The notes beneath the pieces were generated by a model. It worked only from the letters and a program-made list of their open reading frames with translations. It did no database searches and was not told where the DNA came from. DNA of 64,000 bases from the NCBI GenBank assembly GCA_963668245.2, contig OY764195.2, positions 1,116,001-1,180,000 of the forward strand. Direction: 5' to 3'. This DNA is from Anoxybacterium sp963668245 (GTDB lineage: Bacteria; Bacillota; Clostridia; Peptostreptococcales; Anaerovoracaceae). How positions within the stretch are numbered: position 1 is the first letter of the stretch; every line of letters begins with the position of its first letter. A program made the position numbers and the translations under genes. Positions 8,571 through 15,052 of this stretch are shown here, one piece after another.

Positions 8571-8656
8571 TGGTTATTCCTATATTCGCAAAATAACCAG
8601 ATTCTGATTCCATAATTGTCTTCCAATTATTAGTATAAAGGTTATTGTTAGTATAA
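8571..8656 (-). promoter_or_regulatory. Repeat-rich leader of the DapB-like gene
   Basis: Two elements lie upstream of the ATG at 8545. A perfect 8-bp inverted repeat (TGGTTATT 8571-8578 with AATAACCA 8592-8599) has a 13-nt spacer. A 13-bp direct repeat (8626-8638 and 8644-8656, one mismatch, 18-bp period) overlaps TTGAC/TATACT-like promoter sequence on the minus strand. Both are compatible with operator binding; no regulator is identified. Confidence 0.45.
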
Positions 8657-8658
8657 GG

Positions 8659-9354
8659 TCAAGAAGATTTTTTTGGTCTTTTCATTTGGCGAATCATTTG
8701 TTTGGTTTCTTGATTCACCCGATAGGATTCTACTATTTTTTGAAGAGATTTGTTAAACGTGAAATTGTCCAAATTGCAAGAATTGAAATAGGACATTGTT
8801 TTATCTGGAAACTTAACAAAGCAAACTGATAGTGCCCAGGCAACTGCCATTTTAACGTAATAACCGTCATGATTCACTTGGTCCAAACTTTCAAGTACTG
8901 CATCGATATAGGATTCGTTGATATAATAAGCAAGCATCATAACCACGGCAAAACGAATCTGGTACTCTTCATCTGATTCAAGGTAAGGTTGCATAAAATC
9001 CCAAACGAATTGTTGATTTTTGTTGGTGAATTTTAGACTAGTGCAAAATGTATCACATACCGCCCAATTGTCTATTTTAGGAACAAACCAAGAAATATAT
9101 TCCAGCCTTTCCTTTGGATCGAGTGTTCCATATCCGATCAAAAGACCTTGGAGCAATACTTCTTCATAGTACTCGTCATCAACTTCATTGAGATAACGCT
9201 TCCAATCTTTTTTTACAAGGTCTTTTGCTAACTTTCGCAATTTGGGAAGCCTGATACCTAAAATATTATGATCACCAGGAACTAATTTTTGGTGAAAGCT
9301 GCGATATTGATCTTCTGCTAAAAGGAATAATTCTGATTTAACCCAATCTTTCAT
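8659..9354 (-). CDS. AlkD-like DNA alkylation repair protein (HEAT-repeat DNA glycosylase)
   Basis: A 231-residue helical protein of the AlkD family, which excises N3- and N7-alkylated purines using HEAT-like repeats that wrap the duplex. Visible features are the N-terminal F-H-Q-K-L-V-P-G segment, G-I-R-L-P-K-L-R-K-L-A-K, the W-x-x-x-D-N-W-A-V-C-D repeat region, and successive helices rich in W, Y and L. The ATG at 9354 follows AGGAGG. The gene starts 10 nt after the stop of the aldolase-like gene, so the two are probably one transcript, and a third gene with its own leader follows. Confidence 0.85.
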   Translation of the reverse strand: MKDWVKSELFLLAEDQYRSFHQKLVPGDHNILGIRLPKLRKLAKDLVKKDWKRYLNEVDDEYYEEVLLQGLLIGYGTLDPKERLEYISWFVPKIDNWAVCDTFCTSLKFTNKNQQFVWDFMQPYLESDEEYQIRFAVVMMLAYYINESYIDAVLESLDQVNHDGYYVKMAVAWALSVCFVKFPDKTMSYFNSCNLDNFTFNKSLQKIVESYRVNQETKQMIRQMKRPKKSS

Positions 9355-9364
9355 TGTTGTCCTC

Positions 9365-10390
9365 CTATTTATTCTTCTTTGCCATTTGTGAGTATTTTTT
9401 CAGATAAAACTGACGCATCAAAAAGCTTTCCCAAACTGGAATATAGTGAATTTTTCCTGAAGCCTTTGCAGCATAATAAGCTTTGCAATTTTTTCGGAGA
9501 ATCATGCGGACTGCTTCGGCATCTTCTTTATGGATACCGTAACAGACTGCTCCCAGACCTTTGATCAATACGGCGGATTGATGCTGTAGCTCTTGAATCA
9601 TTTGAGCTGGAGAATCAGAAATGCACCTAATGCTCACGCCGATAATCTGAGCAAAGTCATCTAGCAGCGGTTTTAATCTGAAACACTCGTTGGAATAGCG
9701 AAGGACGTCAGGGTCTTGATTTAACAGGATTACACCTGGTTGATTTGAGGACTCCCAGAATGCCTTGAGATGATCTTCCTTTTTGGAAACATCCGAAGTG
9801 CTGGGTGCGATTTGAATTAACGGATCAAGCTTTTGTATCTGATCTCCGCATGCACGTTCCAATGCATCTGCTCTTTGAAAGGTATCGTTGTAGTCATGCC
9901 CAAAACAAAGAATTCCATGGTGCCGTAAGAAAAAAGCAAGAGAAGAATATTGCTTCATTGCAGCAGTCACATTTGCACATAACGCTTTCGAACCAGGGAG
10001 CGCATATTTTGCATAAGGCACAAGTCCACCCAATTCTGGATAGGAATCGGACGGATGAAAAGAATCTAAATCGCAAGCAGATAATGCAGAGCCGTTTTCT
10101 TGATGGGTATGAATTACAAAATTAATATTTGGATGAAGCTGATAGACTGCCGCATGAATTCCTTTTTCGGAGGAAGGCTTGATATGCCCTTCGTGCAGTA
10201 AAGTATCTATTTGAACAACAACAATATCATCGGGGGTTAGGCTCATATAATCTCTACCGCTTGGAGTGATGGCAAATTGATGATTGTTGATTCTGCAACT
10301 AACATTTCCCCATGTTCGGGCAATGAGACCAGAATGAACCAATCGATGACCTGCTTCGATGACTTGATTTTTTGCAATAAGTGAATCCAT
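9365..10390 (-). CDS. Class II aldolase/adducin-family protein with extended C-terminal half
   Basis: A 341-residue protein. Residues about 1-205 form a class II aldolase domain: G-N-V-S-C-R, T-P-S-G, a putative proton-donor acid in S-S-E-K-G, the zinc ligands of V-I-H-T-H-Q-E-N, and L-R-H-H-G-I-L-C-F-G. Family members cleave or epimerise small sugar phosphates (for example L-fuculose 1-phosphate). The remaining 130 residues include V-L-I-K-G-L-G-A-V-C-Y-G followed by D-A-E-A-V-R-M-I. That resembles a degenerate second copy of the end of the domain and is absent from the ordinary 220-residue enzymes. No strong ribosome site precedes ATG 10390. Substrate unknown. Confidence 0.75.
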   Translation of the reverse strand: MDSLIAKNQVIEAGHRLVHSGLIARTWGNVSCRINNHQFAITPSGRDYMSLTPDDIVVVQIDTLLHEGHIKPSSEKGIHAAVYQLHPNINFVIHTHQENGSALSACDLDSFHPSDSYPELGGLVPYAKYALPGSKALCANVTAAMKQYSSLAFFLRHHGILCFGHDYNDTFQRADALERACGDQIQKLDPLIQIAPSTSDVSKKEDHLKAFWESSNQPGVILLNQDPDVLRYSNECFRLKPLLDDFAQIIGVSIRCISDSPAQMIQELQHQSAVLIKGLGAVCYGIHKEDAEAVRMILRKNCKAYYAAKASGKIHYIPVWESFLMRQFYLKKYSQMAKKNK

Positions 10391-10586
10391 GTGCTATCAT
10401 AACGTATGAAATACTTCGTACGTTTCCTTTCTTCGAAATAAATCCTTGCTCCTTGCAAGGGATTCTAGGTATAATGATATTATTATATCAAACAAATCAT
10501 TGGAGAGATACTCGCAAGTATCAATTTGGGAGGAAAAGTGAGAAGATTTCTTCTTGTAACTTTTCTTGGCGGAAATGGAGGAAAAA

Positions 10587-10931
10587 ATGGATTGGAAATT
10601 TGTACTAGCTTTGATTTTTGCCCTACTGGTAGCAATTTTTGCGTTGCAAAATGCAGGAGCTGTAGATATTAGCTTTTTGACCTTTGAACTTTCGGTTTCG
10701 CAAGCACTTGTCATCTTAATTTCGGCGATCATAGGAGCATTGGTGGTAATGCTTCTTAGTTTGATTCGGTGGATTAAGCTTCAATCAAAAATAAAAAGTC
10801 TGACCAAACAAAATAGTATTTTGGAAAATGAAGTGAAAAAGTTAACTCAAAAAGTTTCTGACTTGGAAGCAAAAGGAAATCAAGGGATGATGGATCAGGT
10901 GCAACCAGAGAGGCAAAACCCGATAGAATAA
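10587..10931 (+). CDS. LapA-domain (DUF1049) small membrane protein
   Basis: A 114-residue protein. ATG 10587 lies 5 nt after GGAGG, so upstream in-frame starts (TTG 10566, ATG 10575) are rejected. Two hydrophobic helices (about residues 4-22 and 40-62) flank a short N-A-G-A-V-D-I-S-F-L segment typical of the LapA/YtrH-like family. A cytoplasmic coiled coil (about 64-98) and a Gln/Pro-rich tail follow. In Gram-negatives LapA acts in envelope assembly; its role in Firmicutes is not known. The riboflavin promoter begins immediately after the stop codon. Confidence 0.8.
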   Translation: MDWKFVLALIFALLVAIFALQNAGAVDISFLTFELSVSQALVILISAIIGALVVMLLSLIRWIKLQSKIKSLTKQNSILENEVKKLTQKVSDLEAKGNQGMMDQVQPERQNPIE

Positions 10932-10935
10932 TCCC

Positions 10936-10964
10936 TTGACAGAGAAAAAAAACCATGTTAAGAT
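10936..10964 (+). promoter_or_regulatory. Promoter of the riboflavin operon
   Basis: TTGACA (10936-10941), 17-bp spacer, TAAGAT (10959-10964). Transcription would begin near 10971, just upstream of the FMN aptamer. Confidence 0.75.
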
Positions 10965-10982
10965 AACCACAATTTCATATTA

Positions 10983-11090
10983 TTCTTCAGGGCGGGGTGT
11001 GATTCCCCACCGGTGGTATAGCCCACGAGCCGAAAGGCATGACTCGGTGTGATTCCGAGGCCGACAGTATAGTCTGGATGAAAGAAGAAA
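10983..11090 (+). ncRNA. FMN riboswitch (RFN element)
   Basis: The conserved RFN boxes are all present in order: AGGGCGGGGTG, CCCCACCGGTGGTA, AGCCCACGAGCC, GGTGTGATTCCGAGGCCGACAG, then TATAGTCTGGATGAAAGAAG. The P1 helix is closed by TTCTTC (10983-10988 region) pairing with GAAGAA (11084-11089). FMN binding is expected to favour the downstream terminators and shut off ribD-ribE-ribBA-ribH. The 300-nt stretch 10932-11231 is fully occupied by the promoter, this aptamer, two terminators and the ribD ribosome site. Confidence 0.96.
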
Positions 11091-11121
11091 ATTGATATGC
11101 ATGGCATAGAATTATATTTTG

Positions 11122-11155
11122 CTCTGAAATATTTTATATATTTCAGAGTTTTTTT
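11122..11155 (+). terminator. First riboswitch-controlled terminator
   Basis: A perfect 11-bp stem (11122-11132 with 11138-11148), 5-nt loop and seven T residues lie about 30 nt after the aptamer. Confidence 0.85.
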
Positions 11156-11174
11156 ATGCACCAGTGTATGTTCT

Positions 11175-11207
11175 ATAACCCTGAAGTTTTTCGGGGTTAT
11201 TTTTATT
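11175..11207 (+). terminator. Second tandem terminator in the rib leader
   Basis: An 11-bp stem (11175-11185 with 11190-11200, one G-U pair), a 4-nt loop and a T-rich tail lie 20 nt downstream of the first terminator and 24 nt before the ribD start. Confidence 0.75.
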
Positions 11208-11231
11208 GGTGAGAAAATGCAGGAGGAATGT

Positions 11232-12401
11232 ATGCGGAAAAAGGATAAAAAAGATCAGAGGTACATGATGAGAGCTCTTGAACTGGCAGAAAGGGGAATC
11301 GGATTTGTCAATCCAAATCCACTTGTTGGTGCGGTTCTGGTACAACAAGAGCGAATCATCGGGGAAGGCTATCATGAATACTTTGGAGGATCACATGCTG
11401 AGGTGAACGCAGTGAATCAGTCTACAGAACCAGTAGACGGGGGAACCTTATATGTGAATCTGGAGCCGTGTTCTCATTATGGAAAAACGCCGCCTTGCGT
11501 TGAATTTATCTTGAGAAAAAAGATAAAACGCGTTGTGATAGGAACCTTAGATCCAAATCCCTTGGTTTCGGGGAAAGGTGTCAGGACATTAAAAGATGCC
11601 GGAATAGAGGTAACAGTAGGTGTTTGCGCAGAAGAATGCATGCTACTCAATGAAGTGTTTTTTCATTTTATAAAATATAAAACCCCTTTTTTGATTGCGA
11701 AAGGTGGCATGAGCATGGATGGAAAGATTAGCGATCGCAATGGAAAAGGACAATGGATTACCTGTGAAGAAGCGAGACGAGATGCGCATCAATTACGAAA
11801 TCAATATATGGGGATTATGGTAGGGGTGAATACCATTGTCAAGGACAATCCCAAGCTAACATGCAGGATAGAGGGAGGAAGAAATCCAATTCCGATTGTC
11901 ATAGATCCACAGTTAAGAACTCCTATGATAAGCCATGTATTGCAAGCAAGAGCTACATACGAAACAATTACTTTTCCAGACAGTGTTGCTGTTGACAATC
12001 AAGGCATGCAAAAAAAAGCGACAATTTCACCGATTTTTCTATGCAGTATTTGTGCACCAAAAGATCGAGTAGACTGGCTTTGCAAAAAAGGAGCAAGGGT
12101 GATTGGATGTGAAGATGTAAGCGGAAAACTAAGTATTCGTGAAGCACTTATAAAATTGGGGGAATGTGGAATCGATAGTATCTTGCTTGAAGGTGGTTCG
12201 ATTCTAAACGAATCCGCATATTTAGAGGGGGTCGTAAATAAAGTGGTTTTGTATATTGCACCAAAGATGATTGGTGGAACACGCGCCAATTCATATGTGG
12301 GGGGAGATGGCGTGACGAATCTATCGGAAGCTCCGCTGTTTTCGTTTCACGCAGTTCAAACCGTTGGCAGTGATTTGAAAATTGTGGCGTATCCACAATA
12401 G
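11232..12401 (+). CDS. ribD: Bifunctional riboflavin biosynthesis deaminase/reductase
   Basis: A 389-residue protein performing the second and third steps of riboflavin synthesis. ATG 11232 lies 5 nt after AGGAGG; the open frame extends into the riboswitch leader but that part is not coding. The N-terminal deaminase domain (about 1-145) carries the zinc signature H-A-E-V-N-A-V with P-C-S-H-Y-G-K-T-P-P-C and the N-P-N-P-L-V-G motif. The C-terminal reductase domain (about 148-385, DHFR-like) has K-G-G-M-S-M-D-G-K-I and S-I-L-L-E-G-G-S. First gene of the FMN-controlled operon. Confidence 0.96.
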   Translation: MRKKDKKDQRYMMRALELAERGIGFVNPNPLVGAVLVQQERIIGEGYHEYFGGSHAEVNAVNQSTEPVDGGTLYVNLEPCSHYGKTPPCVEFILRKKIKRVVIGTLDPNPLVSGKGVRTLKDAGIEVTVGVCAEECMLLNEVFFHFIKYKTPFLIAKGGMSMDGKISDRNGKGQWITCEEARRDAHQLRNQYMGIMVGVNTIVKDNPKLTCRIEGGRNPIPIVIDPQLRTPMISHVLQARATYETITFPDSVAVDNQGMQKKATISPIFLCSICAPKDRVDWLCKKGARVIGCEDVSGKLSIREALIKLGECGIDSILLEGGSILNESAYLEGVVNKVVLYIAPKMIGGTRANSYVGGDGVTNLSEAPLFSFHAVQTVGSDLKIVAYPQ

Positions 12402-12440
12402 GATAAGCTACGAGGCATAAATGGCAGAAAGGAGAGACAA

Positions 12441-13127
12441 TTGTTTACAGGAATTATAGAAGAGATTGGTACGGTTCTGTGGATGAAACATCAAGGCCAA
12501 AGTGGACAAATCAAGATCTGCGGGGAACTTGTTTTAGAAGAAACTAAAATTGGAGATAGTATTGGGACAAACGGAGTGTGCCTTACGGTGTCAAAGATGG
12601 ACTCGGGTTGGTATATTGCCGATGTGATGGGCGAGACATTAGAACGATCCAATTTAGGGAGTCTTTCTTCAGGAGATCAAGTAAATCTTGAGAGGGCAAT
12701 GACCTTGAATCGAAGATTTGGAGGACATATGGTAAGCGGTCATATTGACGGAACTGGCACGGTTGTTGAATATCAAAAAATTGGAAATGCAGTTTGGATC
12801 ACCATTGAAACAGAGGATGCCCTTCTTCGGTATATGGTAGAAAAGGGTTCGGTTGCCATCGATGGGACTAGCCTAACTGTGGCAAAAGTTTATGCCGATG
12901 GATTTCAAGTATCCGTGATTCCTCATACGGGGATGCAGACCACATTGCTTACAAGAAAACTGGGTTCAAGGGTGAATTTGGAATGCGATATGGTTGGGAA
13001 ATATGTGGAGCGCCTTCTTGAATATCAATGTGGAATTGGTGTCAATACGAAACCTATAAAGAGAGTAAGAAGAGATCATAACCGGTCCATATCAAAACAA
13101 TATTTATTAGAAAATGGATTTTTTTAA
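12441..13127 (+). CDS. ribE: Riboflavin synthase alpha subunit
   Basis: A 228-residue enzyme that dismutates two 6,7-dimethyl-8-ribityllumazine molecules into riboflavin. The TTG start at 12441 follows AAGGAG and gives the hallmark M-F-T-G-I-I-E-E-I-G. Two homologous lumazine-binding barrels are visible: T-N-G-V-C-L-T-V in the first and I-D-G-T-S-L-T-V in the second, with G-H-M-V-S-G-H-I-D-G between them. The last 15-20 residues, basic and ending N-G-F-F, extend beyond the usual length and look nonessential. It is 40 nt downstream of ribD. Confidence 0.95.
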   Translation: MFTGIIEEIGTVLWMKHQGQSGQIKICGELVLEETKIGDSIGTNGVCLTVSKMDSGWYIADVMGETLERSNLGSLSSGDQVNLERAMTLNRRFGGHMVSGHIDGTGTVVEYQKIGNAVWITIETEDALLRYMVEKGSVAIDGTSLTVAKVYADGFQVSVIPHTGMQTTLLTRKLGSRVNLECDMVGKYVERLLEYQCGIGVNTKPIKRVRRDHNRSISKQYLLENGFF

Positions 13128-13176
13128 GAAATCGTTTTATGAGAATAAAGCTGTTGTGATTTGAAAGGAGAAAAAA

Positions 13177-14400
13177 ATGGGTCATTTTAGTTCAATTGAA
13201 GATGCGTTGGATGCAATCAAACAAGGAAAGATGGTTGTGGCTGTGGATGATGAGGACCGGGAAAATGAAGGGGATCTCATCATGGCAGCAGAGCTAGCTA
13301 CAACGGAAGCCATAAATTTTATGGTGAAATATGGAAGAGGACTGGTTTGCATGCCGATGACGGGAGATGCATTGGATCGCCTGCAACTGAACCAAATGGT
13401 TGAAAACAATACGGACAACCACGAAACGGGATTTACGGTATCTGTAGATCATGACTCAACGGATACGGGGATTTCTGCGGTAGAACGTGCGACGACGATT
13501 TTGGAATTAATCAATCCAGCATCAGAGCCACTGAATTTCAGAAGGCCAGGACATATTTTCCCGTTGAGAGCCAAAGACGGAGGCGTGTTAACTCGTACTG
13601 GGCACACGGAAGCTGCAGTGGACTTGGCAAGATTAGCTGGATTTAAGCCGGCAGGCGTAATTTGTGAGATTCTGCATGAAGATGGTACGATGGCTAGAAC
13701 GCCTCAACTTCTTGAATTCGCAAAGATTCACGGATTGCATGTGATTACCATAGCTGATTTGATTACATACCGAAGAGAAAGAGAAAAACTGGTACGCTGT
13801 GTAGCAGAAGCAGATTTTCCTACAAAGTATGGTTTTTTTCGAATTCGAGGCTATGAAAACTTGCTGAATGGAGAACAACATGTTGCACTTACAATGGGAG
13901 ACATCGATAAAAACCAACCCACCTTGGTTCGCGTTCACTCTGAATGCCTAACGGGCGATGCGTTGGGGTCGCTACGCTGTGACTGCGGGCAGCAGTACGA
14001 AGCGGCCATGAAAATGATTGGAGCTGAAGGAGCAGGCATATTGCTTTACATGCATCAAGAAGGGAGAGGTATTGGATTGCTGAACAAATTAAAGGCTTAT
14101 GCGCTGCAAGATCAGGGGCTAGATACGGTAGATGCAAACCTAGCGCTAGGCTTTGAAGAGGATTTGAGAGAGTATGGAATTGGTGCCCAAATCTTAAAGG
14201 ATATTGGGGTAACACAAATGCGACTGATGACAAACAACCCTAAAAAAATCAAAGGATTGGAAGGCTACGGAATTCAAATCACTGAGCGAGTTCCTATTCA
14301 AATGGAACTAAAACAGGAAAATTCAGCGTATTTAATGGCAAAAAAAAATAAGATGGAACATATGCTATCCTATGAATGCAAGGATTTACAAGCACAATAA
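13177..14400 (+). CDS. ribBA: Bifunctional DHBP synthase / GTP cyclohydrolase II
   Basis: A 407-residue fusion supplying both branches of riboflavin synthesis. Residues about 1-205 are 3,4-dihydroxy-2-butanone-4-phosphate synthase, with D-D-E-D-R-E-N-E-G-D-L and R-T-G-H-T-E-A. Residues about 206-400 are GTP cyclohydrolase II, with the zinc-binding C-L-T-G-D-A-L-G-S-L-R-C-D-C-G cluster and H-Q-E-G-R-G-I-G-L. ATG 13177 follows AAAGGAG. All key residues of both halves are present, so the protein should be fully bifunctional. Confidence 0.96.
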   Translation: MGHFSSIEDALDAIKQGKMVVAVDDEDRENEGDLIMAAELATTEAINFMVKYGRGLVCMPMTGDALDRLQLNQMVENNTDNHETGFTVSVDHDSTDTGISAVERATTILELINPASEPLNFRRPGHIFPLRAKDGGVLTRTGHTEAAVDLARLAGFKPAGVICEILHEDGTMARTPQLLEFAKIHGLHVITIADLITYRREREKLVRCVAEADFPTKYGFFRIRGYENLLNGEQHVALTMGDIDKNQPTLVRVHSECLTGDALGSLRCDCGQQYEAAMKMIGAEGAGILLYMHQEGRGIGLLNKLKAYALQDQGLDTVDANLALGFEEDLREYGIGAQILKDIGVTQMRLMTNNPKKIKGLEGYGIQITERVPIQMELKQENSAYLMAKKNKMEHMLSYECKDLQAQ

Positions 14401-14463
14401 ATAAAAAAATAGGTTAGGTAAATAAGGTAAGGCAAGGAAGAACAAGTAAAAAGGAGAAGTAGA

Positions 14464-14496
14464 ATGATTAAAAGTAATTTGAAAAGAGAAATATGA
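14464..14496 (+). CDS. Ten-codon leader ORF overlapping the ribH start
   Basis: AAGGAG upstream of ATG 14464 drives a 10-residue ORF (M-I-K-S-N-L-K-R-E-I) whose TGA overlaps the ribH ATG in an ATGA arrangement. ribH itself has only a weak ribosome site (AAGAGAAAT). The short ORF may therefore load ribosomes for ribH by translational coupling. Existence of the peptide is inferred. Confidence 0.45.
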   Translation: MIKSNLKREI

Positions 14497-14957
14497 ACTT
14501 GATACATGGAGATTTGGTTGCACAGGGGCTAAAAGTTGGTATTGTCGCTGCAAGATTTAATGAATTTATTGTTTCTAAGCTTATTGATGGTGCAAAGGAT
14601 GGTTTGATACGTCACGGGGTAAGAGAAGAGGATGTAGATTTGGCTTGGGCTCCAGGTGCTTATGAATTGCCACTCGTGGCAAAAAAAATGGTGAAAAGTG
14701 GACGATACGATGCCATCATTTGTCTTGGAACCATCATTCGAGGCGCTACCTCCCATTATGATTTGGTTTGTGCAGAAGTATCAAAAGGGATAGCACAGGT
14801 CAATCTGGATGGAGAGATTCCAGTCATCTTTGGAGTTGTGACCACAGAAACCATTGAACAGGCAATCGAGAGGGCTGGTACAAAAGCTGGAAATAAGGGG
14901 TTTGATTCTGCAATGGCTGCAATTGAGATGGCAAATTTAATGAAGGTTTTCGCGTAA
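14493..14957 (+). CDS. ribH: 6,7-dimethyl-8-ribityllumazine synthase
   Basis: A 154-residue lumazine synthase subunit that condenses the pyrimidine and DHBP products; family members assemble as pentamers or 60-mer capsids. Visible motifs are V-A-A-R-F-N-E-F, W-A-P-G-A-Y-E-L-P, C-L-G-T-I-I-R-G-A-T-S-H-Y-D (with the catalytic His) and F-G-V-V-T-T-E-T. ATG 14493 overlaps the stop of a ten-codon leader ORF. It is the last gene of the riboflavin operon and ends in a terminator shared with the convergent sulfur-metabolism gene. Confidence 0.95.
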   Translation: MNLIHGDLVAQGLKVGIVAARFNEFIVSKLIDGAKDGLIRHGVREEDVDLAWAPGAYELPLVAKKMVKSGRYDAIICLGTIIRGATSHYDLVCAEVSKGIAQVNLDGEIPVIFGVVTTETIEQAIERAGTKAGNKGFDSAMAAIEMANLMKVFA

Positions 14958-14966
14958 AAGAAATTG

Positions 14967-15005
14967 AAAAAAGCGTGATTTGCATTGCAGAGACACGCTT
15001 TTTTC
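14967..15005. terminator. Bidirectional terminator between ribH and the CoA-disulfide reductase gene
   Basis: AAAAAAGCGTG (14967-14977) pairs with CACGCTTTTTT (14994-15004). A and T runs on the two sides suit termination in both directions. Confidence 0.85.
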
Positions 15006-15052
15006 ATGTATTTAACTGATTGGAGTGAGATTTGTGTGTGAAATGTTTTTCT

